Positions 34,045 to 43,218 of a stretch of DNA of 64,000 bases are shown here, in pieces. Every line of letters begins with the position of its first letter. Within the stretch, counting starts at the first letter, position 1. The notes beneath the pieces are model-generated. The model worked only from the letters and a program-made list of their open reading frames with translations, ran no database searches and had not been told where the DNA came from. The position numbers and the translations under genes are program-made. The stretch is from JAAYUJ01 sp963698165. Its GTDB lineage: Bacteria > Desulfobacterota > Syntrophobacteria > Syntrophobacterales > Syntrophobacteraceae. The stretch covers positions 124,001-188,000 of the forward strand of contig CAVOPT010000012.1 of NCBI GenBank assembly GCA_963698165.1, given 5' to 3'.

Positions 34045-35262
34045 ATGAGGGCGAGAGACGTGGTGGTCGTGGACGGCATCCGCACAGCCTTTGGGAGGGC
34101 TGGGGAGAAGGGTTTCTTCTGGCTCACCCGAGCCGATGACATGGTGGTGCGGGTGATTCGCGAGCTTCTCCGCCGCAATCCCAAAATCCAGCCGGAAATG
34201 GTTGAGGAAAACGTCTGGGGGGCAACGACGCAGCGGGGAGACCAGGGACTGAACCTAGGGCGGACCACCGCCCTCCTGGCGGGTCTGCCGGAAACCTGCG
34301 CCGGATTCACCGTGGACCGGATGTGTGCCGGGGGACTGACCGCCATCACCGCGGCCGCTTCCGAAATCGCCCTGGGAGCCTGCGATGTGGCCATTGCCGG
34401 CGGCGTCGAGCACATGAGTCATCACCCCATCCTGGATGACATCGATCCCAACCCCCGCTTCCTGGTGGAGAGGATCGTATCCGAGGACGCCATGGTCATG
34501 GGAAAAACCGCCGAAAACATCCATGACGAGCGCCCGGACATCACCAGGGAAATGTGCGACGCCTACGCGGTCCACTCCCAGGCCAAGACGGCTCGGGCCT
34601 ACGCCGACGGAAGAATCCAGCGGATGATCGTGCCCATGACGGTCTATTCCAAAGAGGGCTGGGTGGTGGCGGATCGAGACCAGCAGCCGAGACCCGAAAC
34701 GACTGTGGAAGGGTTGCGGAACCTCAGGACTCCATTTCGGGCAAACGGAAGGGTGTCCGCCGGGAACGCGTCGGGCCTGAACGACGGGGCCTGCGGCGTG
34801 CTGCTCATGAGCGGGGAAAAGGCGCGAGAACTGGACGTCTCCCCCATGATGCGCCTGGTGGGATACGCGTTCGCCGGGGTCCGTCCGGAAATCATGAGCA
34901 CCGGTCCCGTTCCTTCCACCAGGAAGCTCTTCGCCAAAACTGGCCTCACCATGGATGACATGGGATTCGTCGAACTCAACGAAGCGTTTGCCGTCCAATG
35001 CCTGCTTTTCATGAAAGAATTCGGGATGAGGATCCCCGACGACGAAAGGCTGAACCCGCTGGGCGGAGCCATCGCTTTCGGCCATCCCCTGGCGAGCTCG
35101 GGACCCCGCCTGGTCACCCACCTTATGCACCTTTTTGCCGAGCGACCGGACGTCCGGTACGGCCTGACAGCCCTCTGCGTGGGATTCGGACAGGGCGCCT
35201 CCGCCATCTGGGAGAATCTTCAGGGAACCGGCCATTCAACACGCAGCCCAGGCCGGGCATAG
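34045..35262 (+). CDS. Acetyl-CoA C-acyltransferase (thiolase, FadA-like)
   Basis: 405-residue thiolase. The acyl-accepting Cys is in GFTVDRMCAGGLTAITAAAS; the catalytic His is in IAFGHPLASSGPRLVTHLMH and the second Cys in LTALCVGFGQGASAIWE. Length and motif order match degradative thiolases that cleave 3-ketoacyl-CoA. The start at 34045 is chosen for GGGAGG ten bases upstream; ATG 34027 and GTG 34003 are longer options. It ends nine bases before a bifunctional hydratase/dehydrogenase gene, so the pair would carry out the last three steps of beta-oxidation. Because the pathway is reversible in syntrophic or fermenting anaerobes, direction is open. Confidence 0.94.
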   Translation: MRARDVVVVDGIRTAFGRAGEKGFFWLTRADDMVVRVIRELLRRNPKIQPEMVEENVWGATTQRGDQGLNLGRTTALLAGLPETCAGFTVDRMCAGGLTAITAAASEIALGACDVAIAGGVEHMSHHPILDDIDPNPRFLVERIVSEDAMVMGKTAENIHDERPDITREMCDAYAVHSQAKTARAYADGRIQRMIVPMTVYSKEGWVVADRDQQPRPETTVEGLRNLRTPFRANGRVSAGNASGLNDGACGVLLMSGEKARELDVSPMMRLVGYAFAGVRPEIMSTGPVPSTRKLFAKTGLTMDDMGFVELNEAFAVQCLLFMKEFGMRIPDDERLNPLGGAIAFGHPLASSGPRLVTHLMHLFAERPDVRYGLTALCVGFGQGASAIWENLQGTGHSTRSPGRA

Positions 35263-35271
35263 GGGACGGAA

Positions 35272-37317
35272 ATGGCAGAACCGATCACGCTTTTTCACAC
35301 CACATTCTACGCGTCGCCCGTCGGAAGAATCGCCATACTCACCATGGACAACGGCTACGACCACAAGAAGCCCAACACCTTCGGCGAGGCTTCCATGGAA
35401 TCCCTGAACGCCGCTCTGGACGTGGTCCAGGGTGATCCACGGGTCTGCGGCCTCATGCTGACGGGAAAGCCTTACATTTTTGCGGCGGGAGCCGACCTGA
35501 GCCGGATTCCCCTCATCAAGAGCCATCAAGAGGGGTACGCCATCGGAAAGCTGGGTCACTCCAGCATGAAGCGCATCATGGATCTCCCATTCCCGACCCT
35601 CGCCGCCATCAACGGGGTGGCCCTGGGAGGCGGCCTGGAAATTGCCCTGTACTGCCGCTATCGCACCGTCTCCCGGAGCGCCAGGGCCATCGGGCTCCCC
35701 GAGTGCTCTCTCGGCCTTGTCCCGGGGTGGGGGGGATGCACCCTTGCGACGAAGCTCCTTGGCCCGGAGAAGGCCCTGGAGTTGATCATCGTCAACCCCC
35801 TCAGCCAGAACCGCACCCTCGACGGATCGGAGGCGTTGCGGACGGGCCTTGCGGATTGGCTTTTCGACGGCGCTGAATTCCTGGACGAGTCCCTGAGCTT
35901 TCTCGTGGACATCATCGCAGGAAAAAGCGTGGTGGAACGCCAGCCTCCACCCCACAGCGACCCGGAGACTCTCTTCGCCAAAGCGAGGGCATTCGTGGAC
36001 AGCAAGGTCCACGGGGCCTCCCCTGCCCCTTACCGGGCCCTTGAACTCATCCGGGGATCCTGCGCCTGGGACGTGGAACGGGGATTCGAGGAGGAAAACC
36101 GCGCCCTCGGCGATCTCATCCAAACCCCACAGTGCCAGGCGTCCATATACTCCTTCGACCTTGTCAACCGCTATGCCAGGAAGACACACGGACTCGTGGA
36201 AGCGGAGCCCCGCCGGGTGGGCAAGGTGGGGATCCTCGGGGCCGGACTCATGGCGTCCCAGCTTGCGAGCCTCTTCATCCTCAGGATGGAAGTCCCAGTA
36301 GTGATGAAGGATGTTTCCGAGGAGGCAGCCGCCGGGGGGCGCGCTCACGTGTTGAAGGAGATCGGGAAGCGGGCGGCAAGGGGACGGGTGAGCGAGGGCA
36401 GGGCCAGGTACCTCGAGGGGCTCGTGGAAGGGACCGTGCGCTATGAGGACTTCCAGGGGTGCGACCTGGTCATCGAAGCGGTTTTCGAAGACCAGGAGGT
36501 AAAACGCCAGGTTTTCCGGGAAGCCGAGGCGTTCCTGGCCGAGGATACAATCCTTGCAACCAACACGTCCTCCCTGAGCGTGAGCCGCATGTCGGAGGTT
36601 CTCCGTCACCCGGAACGGCTGGTTGGACTCCACTTTTTCAACCCCGTCGCCGTGATGCCCCTCATCGAGATCGTCAAGGGGAAAAGGACGCATCAGGCGG
36701 CCATCGCCACCGCCTTCGACCTGTGCGGGCGACTCGGGAAAACGGGAATCCTGGTGAAGGACTCCCCCGCTTTTCTCGTCAACAGGGTCCTCATCCGCAT
36801 GCTCACGGACTGCATGGCCATCGTGGACAAGGGGGCGGCCTTCCGCCAGGTGGATGACGCCGTGGTGGGTCTCGGCCTTCCCATGGGCCCCTTCGAACTT
36901 CTCGGCCTGGTGGGCCCTCCGGTGGCCTTTCATGCCATGGAAACTCTGAACGGGGCCTTCGGGCCCGAGCGTTTCCCGCTGAACGAGAGCTTCCGGAAGA
37001 TGGTCGAGGAGAAGATCCCCGCTTTTTACAACAGCCTTGGGGAATCCAGGGAAATTCTTCCTGAAGTGGAAAGCGTCTGGTCAAGGTCCTGGGAAGGCGA
37101 ATTCAGCGGAGAGGAAATCCGGGAGCGGATCCTCGAGAACCTGGCGAGGGAGATTCACCTCATTCTGGAAGAGAAAGTGGTGGAGAGCCCCAAGGATGTG
37201 GATCTTGCCATGATCCTCGGCGCGGGATGGCCTTTCTTCCTGGGAGGAATCACCCCGTACCTGGATTCGACCGGGGTGAGCCGCAAGGTTCTCGGCAGGA
37301 CGTTTTTGAGGCCTTGA
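35272..37317 (+). CDS. Bifunctional enoyl-CoA hydratase / 3-hydroxyacyl-CoA dehydrogenase (FadB/FadJ-like)
   Basis: 681-residue fusion. The N-terminal crotonase domain has the oxyanion-hole segments FAAGADLSRI and NGVALGGGLEIALYC, and the two catalytic Glu positions in the LGGGLEIAL and GLPECSLGLVPGWGG regions. The dehydrogenase domain begins near residue 310 with VGKVGILGAGLMASQLASLF and continues through VIEAVFEDQEVKRQVF, ATNTSSLSVSRMSEVLRHPE and VGLHFFNPVAVMPLIEIVKG, which carries the catalytic His. The C-terminus repeats the helical 3HCDH_C domain. It is the partner of the thiolase just upstream (nine bases). It lacks a recognisable separate isomerase domain. The electron-accepting acyl-CoA dehydrogenase would be encoded elsewhere, perhaps at 4.6 kb. 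Confidence 0.94.
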   Translation: MAEPITLFHTTFYASPVGRIAILTMDNGYDHKKPNTFGEASMESLNAALDVVQGDPRVCGLMLTGKPYIFAAGADLSRIPLIKSHQEGYAIGKLGHSSMKRIMDLPFPTLAAINGVALGGGLEIALYCRYRTVSRSARAIGLPECSLGLVPGWGGCTLATKLLGPEKALELIIVNPLSQNRTLDGSEALRTGLADWLFDGAEFLDESLSFLVDIIAGKSVVERQPPPHSDPETLFAKARAFVDSKVHGASPAPYRALELIRGSCAWDVERGFEEENRALGDLIQTPQCQASIYSFDLVNRYARKTHGLVEAEPRRVGKVGILGAGLMASQLASLFILRMEVPVVMKDVSEEAAAGGRAHVLKEIGKRAARGRVSEGRARYLEGLVEGTVRYEDFQGCDLVIEAVFEDQEVKRQVFREAEAFLAEDTILATNTSSLSVSRMSEVLRHPERLVGLHFFNPVAVMPLIEIVKGKRTHQAAIATAFDLCGRLGKTGILVKDSPAFLVNRVLIRMLTDCMAIVDKGAAFRQVDDAVVGLGLPMGPFELLGLVGPPVAFHAMETLNGAFGPERFPLNESFRKMVEEKIPAFYNSLGESREILPEVESVWSRSWEGEFSGEEIRERILENLAREIHLILEEKVVESPKDVDLAMILGAGWPFFLGGITPYLDSTGVSRKVLGRTFLRP

Positions 37318-37324
37318 TGCGGCC

Positions 37325-37365
37325 GCGGCCCTGCCGCGGACAATCAGTCCGGAGGGCAGGGCCGC
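37325..37365. terminator. Probable terminator hairpin after the beta-oxidation operon
   Basis: GCGGCCCTGCC at 37325-37335 pairs perfectly with GGCAGGGCCGC at 37355-37365. The downstream side has only a short TTTTCTTC a few bases later, so this is a hairpin with weak T-tract. It sits 8 bases after the stop of the fadB-like gene. Confidence 0.55.
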
Positions 37366-37409
37366 GCATACAGGATTTTCTTCATTTGACCAACCGTTGG
37401 AGGAACGCC

Positions 37410-37856
37410 ATGAGCAACAAAGCTCCAATTTTGCTTGGCCCCCTTGCGGCCGTGATTCTCGCTTTCCTGGCCTTCGGGGCGAGTGCGGCCAAAACCACGC
37501 CCCAGGATGTTGCGGGTGCTCCCAGCGTGTTCTGCAAAGTGCTCAAGGAACCCAACCCCCGACTCATGGGCGGTTGGCAGGTCATGTGGCACCGATACAG
37601 AACGAAGCAGGGGAGAACGGACATCAACCCTGTCGAGTTCTGGCTGGTCAAGCGCGAGAACCGCTACGGCCTCTACTTTTACCGCTTCAAGGCAGAGGAA
37701 AACACGACCTACTTGGGATGGAGGGACTGGACCATCAACGGGGACGAAATCGTTTCGGGCACGGGGATTCGATTCTTCACCGACGGCACCGACGTTTTCT
37801 TCCAGTGGGAAAACGACAAGCCCACCAAGATGACCCCCACTGAAGGCGGTCCGTGA
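37410..37856 (+). CDS. Secreted hypothetical protein (148 residues)
   Basis: An N-terminal signal peptide (ILLGPLAAVILAFLAFGASA, cleaved after ASA) is followed by a beta-rich domain: NPRLMGGWQVMWHRYRTKQG, PVEFWLVKRENRYGLYFYRF, TTYLGWRDWTINGDEI and GTGIRFFTDGTDVFFQWEND. The pattern of aromatic residues in short strands suggests a small beta-barrel or lipocalin-like fold, but no family is recognised. The start at 37410 has GGAGG six bases upstream. It is preceded by a hairpin after the fadB-like gene, so it is probably transcribed on its own. Function is unknown. Confidence 0.72.
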   Translation: MSNKAPILLGPLAAVILAFLAFGASAAKTTPQDVAGAPSVFCKVLKEPNPRLMGGWQVMWHRYRTKQGRTDINPVEFWLVKRENRYGLYFYRFKAEENTTYLGWRDWTINGDEIVSGTGIRFFTDGTDVFFQWENDKPTKMTPTEGGP

Positions 37857-37865
37857 AACTACCGT

Positions 37866-37932
37866 CTCGTCATGCCCGCCTTGCCTGGAATCCGGGGCTT
37901 CCTGGATTCCGGGTCGAGCCCGGAATGACGAC
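37866..37932. repeat. Palindromic intergenic repeat
   Basis: The ends CGTCATGCC (37868-37876) and GGAATGACG (37922-37930) pair imperfectly. Inner blocks GGAATCC, GGATTCC and CCCGGAA/TTCCGGG can stack into one long hairpin. This is typical of short intergenic palindromes spread through some proteobacterial genomes. Confidence 0.55.
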
Positions 37933-38029
37933 CACCTTATCGGCCAATAATTGGCTGGATCTGTATTCAGTGTGCGGACCCCAACTCAATTCAGACGACC
38001 CCACCGCTTTTCATGAAGGACCCGTCCTA

Positions 38030-38133
38030 AAACGACCACGAAGGAATCGCCCACTGCGCCTCGGGTGGCCGTGAAGCGCGCGCCTGCGGAAAGACACCGT
38101 TTGGACCGTAGGGGAGGGGTTCATCCCCTCCCC
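38030..38133. repeat. Dispersed intergenic repeat, family B, copy 1
   Basis: The last 28 bases (38105-38132) are identical to 48379-48406 and contain the hairpin GGGGAGGGG-TTCAT-CCCCTCCC. The preceding part (GAAGGAATCGCC, CCTCGGG, CGTGAAG) is a diverged match to 48311-48350. It lies in the 306-base gap between the secreted protein and phosphofructokinase genes, which otherwise holds the palindrome at 37866 and no gene. Confidence 0.7.
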
Positions 38134-38162
38134 ATTGCGTAACAACTGTATTGAGACAAGTC

Positions 38163-39986
38163 CTAATCCAGAGCCACCTCTCGCTCTTCTCCCAGGTCGA
38201 AGGCGATGAAAGTCTTGTAGCCCTGGTCCAGGGCAACGGAAATGGGCAGCTGCTTCTTCGTGGGTCCCCAGTGCTGTATGGGCCCCGGGCTGCTGAAGAG
38301 ATCCTCGCTTGCCCACCTTTCCCGGTTGCGGGCAAACACCTGGAAGGACGGGGAATCCAGCTCCACCAGGGATTTCTCGATGACATGCTCCTCCTTCCCC
38401 TTGCGCATCTCGTTGGTGATGAGCCCCACGATGGGAAGTCCGAGGACCCTCCCTCCCTGGTCGAAATCGGTCACGGCGGCCATGTACCCCGTCCTGCCGT
38501 CCAGGGCCAGGGAACCTGCCGTGAGGCCAAGGAGAAAGGTGAACGTCGCGTCAAAGAGGCTGGGCTTGCCGCAACGGCCCTCGTAGCCGAGGAAGTGGGA
38601 CTGGGTGGACAGGATCATGCTCTTGATCTTTTCAATTTGAGCGGGATCCGCCTGGATTCTCTGTTCCCCTGTCCCGAAGAACTTGTCCGGGTGACGCTTC
38701 AGTTCCGAAATCTTGTAGCGGATCTTTTCGATGAGGAGCTTCTCCGTTTCGATCTGGGATACCTTCACATTCCCATGGTCGTCCCGATCCAGGATGAGCA
38801 TCTCCTCGATCTCGTCGGGGATGGAAGCCATGAGCTGTGCCGATTGCGGGGTGAGGAGGGGATAGATGAACTCGAGCTTGTTCCGCAGGGTGGGAAGGTC
38901 CCTGATGTCCCGCTCGTATTCGGCCAGAACTGAATTCAATTCCTGGATGAGATTCCTCATTTCAGGGATGAATTCCACCAGCCCCTCGGGAACCAGGATG
39001 ACGCCGTGGTTGATCCCCTTGAGCCTTCGGGCGGTGATGATCCGCACTATGTGATCCACGATGTCGTCCAGGGACATGTTCTTCTCGGCGATTTCCTCCG
39101 AGATGAGTGCAATGGCGGGTTTTGTCTGGAGCGCAACCTCGAGGGTGATCTTGCTCGCCGTGCGGCCCATGAGCTTCACGAAATGCCAGTATTTGACGGC
39201 CGAAGCCGCATCCTGGGTGAGGTTGCCCACGAGCTCCGAGTATATTTTGGTTGCCGTGTCGTAGCCGAAGCTGATGGGAAGGTAATGCCCCACGGCCAGG
39301 TCCCCGTCGATGGTCTTGGGGATTCCGATGACGCTGCAGGGGATGCCCTCCCCTTCCAGATACTCCGCGATGAAGGCGGCGTTGGTGTTGGAATCGTCTC
39401 CGCCCACGATGACAATCCCATCGAGCTTGTTCTTGACGACGGTCTCCTTGACCTTGCTGAACTGCTCCGGCGTCTTGATCTTCGTGCGATCCGTGCCGAG
39501 GAAGTCAAAGCCCCCCGTGTTCAATATGGACTGAACATCGCTGCAGGAGATCTCGAAAACGTCCCCGCTGAGGAGCCCCTTGGGGCCTTTTCGGACGCCA
39601 AGGAGCGTGTTGTCCTTGCCCAGGGCGGCTTTGAGCCCCGCCAGCACATTGTGCCCGCCGGCCGCCGGCCCCCCGGAGAAAAGAACCGCCAGGCGCTTTC
39701 CCGTCACAGGGGAGGGCGAGTCGCCGGGGACGGCCTCCAGGACAACATTCCTGTTCCTGGCCGTGGTGAGTGGGAAAGCCCGCTTCAGCCCGTCCGGGTC
39801 CTTAACCGAAAGAGTCGTCTCGGTTTCCTTGAATCGGGCAGCCCTTATTTTTCCATCCTTGCCAAGGAAAACCGAACAAACGGGAATGGGCATTCGTCTC
39901 ACTGCATTTTCAAAGATGGAATGCTTGCCTTCGGTTTTCATGATCTCTGACGCGATTTCAGGTGAAATGGTCTCTTGAGTCGCCAT
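38163..39986 (-). CDS. Pyrophosphate-dependent 6-phosphofructokinase (long PFP type)
   Basis: 607-residue phosphofructokinase. VLFSGGPAAGGHNVLAGLKA forms the phosphate-binding loop. The segment VIVGGDDSNTNAAFIAEYLE carries GGDD, where ATP-using enzymes have GGDG; the second Asp is the known mark of PPi dependence. The catalytic block is IGIPKTIDGDLA. The VKYWHFVKLMGRTASKITLE segment and the length of about 600 residues match the plant-beta-like PFP clade. The enzyme interconverts fructose 6-phosphate and fructose 1,6-bisphosphate with PPi, so it can run in both glycolytic and gluconeogenic directions. This suits an energy-limited anaerobe. It is monocistronic by position. Confidence 0.93.
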   Translation of the reverse strand: MATQETISPEIASEIMKTEGKHSIFENAVRRMPIPVCSVFLGKDGKIRAARFKETETTLSVKDPDGLKRAFPLTTARNRNVVLEAVPGDSPSPVTGKRLAVLFSGGPAAGGHNVLAGLKAALGKDNTLLGVRKGPKGLLSGDVFEISCSDVQSILNTGGFDFLGTDRTKIKTPEQFSKVKETVVKNKLDGIVIVGGDDSNTNAAFIAEYLEGEGIPCSVIGIPKTIDGDLAVGHYLPISFGYDTATKIYSELVGNLTQDAASAVKYWHFVKLMGRTASKITLEVALQTKPAIALISEEIAEKNMSLDDIVDHIVRIITARRLKGINHGVILVPEGLVEFIPEMRNLIQELNSVLAEYERDIRDLPTLRNKLEFIYPLLTPQSAQLMASIPDEIEEMLILDRDDHGNVKVSQIETEKLLIEKIRYKISELKRHPDKFFGTGEQRIQADPAQIEKIKSMILSTQSHFLGYEGRCGKPSLFDATFTFLLGLTAGSLALDGRTGYMAAVTDFDQGGRVLGLPIVGLITNEMRKGKEEHVIEKSLVELDSPSFQVFARNRERWASEDLFSSPGPIQHWGPTKKQLPISVALDQGYKTFIAFDLGEEREVALD

Positions 39987-40073
39987 CTTCGCTCTCCTCT
40001 TTGCAGACTTCTCGTGACGGAGAATTCCGTCAACTGTGAATGTGCTCGTTATGAAGACTGGGTTCGCATCCTC

Positions 40074-40102
40074 ATACTATAATAGAGTTTTTACGTCTAC
40101 AA
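40074..40102 (-). promoter_or_regulatory. Possible sigma-70 promoter of the phosphofructokinase gene
   Basis: On the minus strand TTGTAG (40102-40097) and TAGTAT (40079-40074) are separated by 17 bases, about 90 bases before the start codon. The -10 match is only partial. Confidence 0.35.
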
Positions 40103-40394
40103 CGAGGCTCATGTAAGGGGAGGTACAATCAGATGTGCGAGCAACTTCCGCAGTTCATGGTACAACGCTGGTGGCGCGGCCCATGGGCTCCGGTGCGCAG
40201 GGCAAAGCTCTTGTCCATGTGGGGTCAAAGTTTTGTCCAATGGTCCTCAAATCTATCCGCTTGATTTTTCATGATTTATCTAGTAAAGGGACGAAGCTGA
40301 TGGTCATTCACGTGCAGAGCGAACTGTTGCTTCATGGCCGCGAATGCTTGTCGAGACTGCTTTAAGGTCGTGTGACAATCGAACGAGGGGGGAC
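40103..40394. other. Intergenic region upstream of the efflux operon
   Basis: About 290 bases between divergent genes. A short frame from 40134 has a plausible ATG but no family resemblance and no ribosome site, so it is not called. No operator or repeat was recognised. Confidence 0.35.
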
Positions 40395-41867
40395 ATGACC
40401 GGGAGCCTTTTCCAATACCGCCCATGGGGACGGTTCTTCTCGAAGGGACTGTTTCTGACTCTCCTGTTTTCTCTCTCGTTTTTCGGCTGTGCACAGCGAT
40501 CCACACCTTCCCGTCTCCAGGAGTCGCCCCCGGCCGGGCCCATGGGGCTGGAAGAGCCGGCCCTCTTGAAGGATGCGCCCATCCCCGCGTCACCGCGGCT
40601 CACCCTCGGGAAGGCCGTCGAAGAAGCCATCAAGGTGAGTCCCGAGCTCGATCAGATCCAGCAGCGCATCGGTGCTGCATCGGAACAGATCAAGCAGGTG
40701 GAGGCGAGCTTTTATCCGCGGGTCCTCCTTGCGGAGGAATTCAATGCGACGGACAACCCCGTATACGCCCTGATGAACATCATCAATCAGCGGCGTCTCC
40801 AACCCACCGTGAACTTCAATGATCCCGGCCAGCAACAGAACTTTTCCACCCGGATTCAGGGGGAGTGGAGCCTTTTTGAGGGGGGGGGCCGGTGGCATGA
40901 GCGAGGGGCCGCAATCAGCGGGCGCCGGTCTGTCGAGGCTGAGCTCATGGCAGCCCGGAACCGGTTGGTGGCCAGAGTGACCGAAACGTACTACCGGTGG
41001 TTGCAGGCTTTGAGCTTCATCACCGTGGCCGAGGAGGCCTTGGAAGCTGCCAGGACCGACGAAAGCCTGGGAGAGGCCCGGTTCCGCGTCGAAATGGCCC
41101 TCCCGGGCGATGTGGCCCGTCTGAAGGCGCGAACCGCCGAAATGCACGGGAAACTGGTATCCGCGAAGAGCAACGTCAGGAGGCTCCAGGCAGCCATGGA
41201 GCGCCTCCTGGCGAGGCCCATCGCCCCCGAGGAGTTTCCCGATCCTCGCAGCTTGTCCGAGAATGCCGCCGTGGAGCCCGAATCGGCCGGGAACCCGGAT
41301 TCGCTGGTGAAGCAGGCCTTGGAGAGGCGCCCGGAGGTGGCCGCCGCCCGGGCGATGGTCGACGCGGCCTTCCAGAGGGTGAAGTCGGCGCGGGGTGGCT
41401 TCCTCCCAAGGCTGTCCACGACCGGGCAGCTCCAGTGGGACTCGGAAGACCTGGGCAAGAGCTCCGACAGTTGGCTGGTGGGCATCCATGCCTCGCTTCC
41501 CCTGTTCGAGGGGGGCCTGACACTGTCAAAACTGGCCGAAGCGAGGGCCCGCCTCCGGGAAATGCAGGCAAGAGGCGGGCAGGTGGAACTGGACATTGCG
41601 TTGGAGGTGCGCCAGGCTGCCCTGGCTCTCGAGGAAGCGTTTGAGAAGATCAACGTCCAGGAGGAGCGCAGAAACTGGGCACGTAAGGCCCTCGAAGAGG
41701 TGAGGCACCAGTACCGAAACGAGGTGGCCGGAGTGGATTCCCTTTTGCAGGCCCAGGTTGCCTGGGCCCAGGCTGAAGCGGCCTACTCGGCCGCCCATTT
41801 CGAGGGAAGCATCGCCCGTGCCCTCTTGAGGCAATCACTGGGAGACTTCGCTGAAGGCATTCTCTGA
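40395..41867 (+). CDS. TolC-family outer membrane efflux lipoprotein
   Basis: 490-residue outer membrane channel protein. The N-terminal signal ends in a lipobox (LSFFGC), so the Cys near residue 31 is probably acylated, as in OprM/NodT-type members. Two homologous halves of helical repeats follow: LTLGKAVEEAIKVSPELDQI opens the first, and LVKQALERRPEVAAARAMVD opens the second. Long helices (RNRLVARVTETYYRWLQALS, ALAL-rich LEVRQAALALEEAFEKINVQ) build the periplasmic tunnel. The ATG at 40395 has GAGGGGGG just upstream. The adaptor gene starts 50 bases after its stop and the RND pump follows, making a complete tripartite efflux operon. Confidence 0.92.
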   Translation: MTGSLFQYRPWGRFFSKGLFLTLLFSLSFFGCAQRSTPSRLQESPPAGPMGLEEPALLKDAPIPASPRLTLGKAVEEAIKVSPELDQIQQRIGAASEQIKQVEASFYPRVLLAEEFNATDNPVYALMNIINQRRLQPTVNFNDPGQQQNFSTRIQGEWSLFEGGGRWHERGAAISGRRSVEAELMAARNRLVARVTETYYRWLQALSFITVAEEALEAARTDESLGEARFRVEMALPGDVARLKARTAEMHGKLVSAKSNVRRLQAAMERLLARPIAPEEFPDPRSLSENAAVEPESAGNPDSLVKQALERRPEVAAARAMVDAAFQRVKSARGGFLPRLSTTGQLQWDSEDLGKSSDSWLVGIHASLPLFEGGLTLSKLAEARARLREMQARGGQVELDIALEVRQAALALEEAFEKINVQEERRNWARKALEEVRHQYRNEVAGVDSLLQAQVAWAQAEAAYSAAHFEGSIARALLRQSLGDFAEGIL

Positions 41868-41916
41868 GCCCTTTCGCAGTGAGACCGGTGCCTACTGAAA
41901 TTCCAAGAAGGTCGAC

Positions 41917-43146
41917 ATGAGCCAATCCGCTGCACATCCCGGAAAATCCCCTGTCAAACAGGAGTTGCTGAAGGGGCTTCTCGTTCTCGGCCTCCTGGTG
42001 ATCCTCATGCTGTGGCTTGCCGGTGGATTCATCGAGAAGGTCCAGCCTGCTTCCCCGGCTTCCAAACCTCCCCCTCCCCGGTACACCACTCAGAAGGTGG
42101 AGCGCCGTGCTTTCCCCCTTGTGGTGGAACAGGTCGGGACCGTGCGGGCTCAAAGCGAAGCGGAGGTCTCCACCCGCATCATGGCCCAGGTCAGGGAAAT
42201 CCTCGTGAAGGAGAGCGACCCCGTTTCAGGACTCGAAAGCGGCCATGCCCAGGCTACCGTGCTGGCTCGCCTGGACGACCGGGACTTGCGCTCCCGGCTG
42301 CAGCAGGCGGAACAGCAACTGGAGGGCACCGAAAGAGGGGTGGAATCAGCCGAAGCCAAGGTAGGCGCTGCAAAGGCTCAGCTGGTCGCGGCCCTTGCCG
42401 AGAGGGACAGGAGCAATTCCGACCACAGGAGATATCAGGAACTTTACCGCAATCAGGCGACAACGGGTCAGCAGCTCGAGCAGGTGAAGACCCACCGGGA
42501 TGTGGCCGAAGCCCGTGTCAGCGCGGCTCAGCGGGAAATCCAGGCGGCCGGGGGAGATCTGGAGAGGCTCCGGGCTCAGAAGGGGCAGACGGAAGCCGCC
42601 CTCAAGGAGGCCAGGGTCATGTTGAGCCACGCAGCCATCCGGGCCCCCTTTTCGGGCCGTGTCACGAGGAAGCTGGTGGACATCGGGGACATGGTGGGCC
42701 CGGGGCAGCCCATGTTCGTCATTGAAACCGTCTCGCACCCCGAGATCCACGCAACCATCACCGAGTCCCTCGTGGTCTCGCTGAAACCGGGGCAGGAAAT
42801 GGAGGCCCACGTGGACGCATTGGGCAGAACCTTCACGGGCAGGCTCCTCGAGATCGTTCCCAGATCGGATCCCCAGACACGGACGGTCCTCATCAAGGTG
42901 GGCCTCCCCCCCGATTCGGATCTGGTGAGCGGTCTCTTCGCCAGGCTGCGGGTTGTCCATGGACAATACGAGTCCCTCGTGGTGCCCGTCAGGTCGGTCC
43001 GCGAAGTGGGCCAGCTTCGCCTCGTGGATGTCATGGCCCCTGACGGGCACGCCCGGCGCCGCTTCGTCATCCTCGGGAAGACCCACCCGGACGTGGTGGA
43101 GGTGCTTTCAGGGCTCAAGGAGAATGAAGAAATCGTCGTCCCCTGA
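41917..43146 (+). CDS. RND efflux periplasmic adaptor subunit (MFP/HlyD family)
   Basis: 409-residue membrane fusion protein. One N-terminal helix (LLVLGLLVILMLWLAGGFIE) anchors it in the inner membrane. VVEQVGTVRAQSEAEVSTRI forms the barrel-sandwich start, and a long coiled-coil hairpin follows (about residues 125-225, QQAEQQLEGTERGVESAEAK and similar). The second lipoyl half is HAAIRAPFSGRVTRKLVDIG, and the beta-barrel and membrane-proximal domains follow. The hairpin is longer than in AcrA-type adaptors. It bridges the TolC-like channel encoded upstream and the RND pump downstream. The start at 41917 has AAGAAGG ahead of it. Substrate is unknown. Confidence 0.92.
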   Translation: MSQSAAHPGKSPVKQELLKGLLVLGLLVILMLWLAGGFIEKVQPASPASKPPPPRYTTQKVERRAFPLVVEQVGTVRAQSEAEVSTRIMAQVREILVKESDPVSGLESGHAQATVLARLDDRDLRSRLQQAEQQLEGTERGVESAEAKVGAAKAQLVAALAERDRSNSDHRRYQELYRNQATTGQQLEQVKTHRDVAEARVSAAQREIQAAGGDLERLRAQKGQTEAALKEARVMLSHAAIRAPFSGRVTRKLVDIGDMVGPGQPMFVIETVSHPEIHATITESLVVSLKPGQEMEAHVDALGRTFTGRLLEIVPRSDPQTRTVLIKVGLPPDSDLVSGLFARLRVVHGQYESLVVPVRSVREVGQLRLVDVMAPDGHARRRFVILGKTHPDVVEVLSGLKENEEIVVP

Positions 43147-43218
43147 GAAGCAGCCGGCCTTGGATACGACGCGGTGACCCGCGGCACTCCGCCATTGCCC
43201 TTGCAGGAGCCTCACCGT

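Noticed and set aside
35236..36933. 565-codon open frame on the minus strand opposite the FadB-like gene
   Set aside because: It is a shadow of a complete bifunctional enzyme with intact motifs on the plus strand.
38105..38132. Hairpin GGGGAGGGG-TTCAT-CCCCTCCC as a terminator
   Set aside because: It lacks a T-tract and recurs at 48379 with the surrounding repeat, so it is better explained as part of a dispersed repeat.
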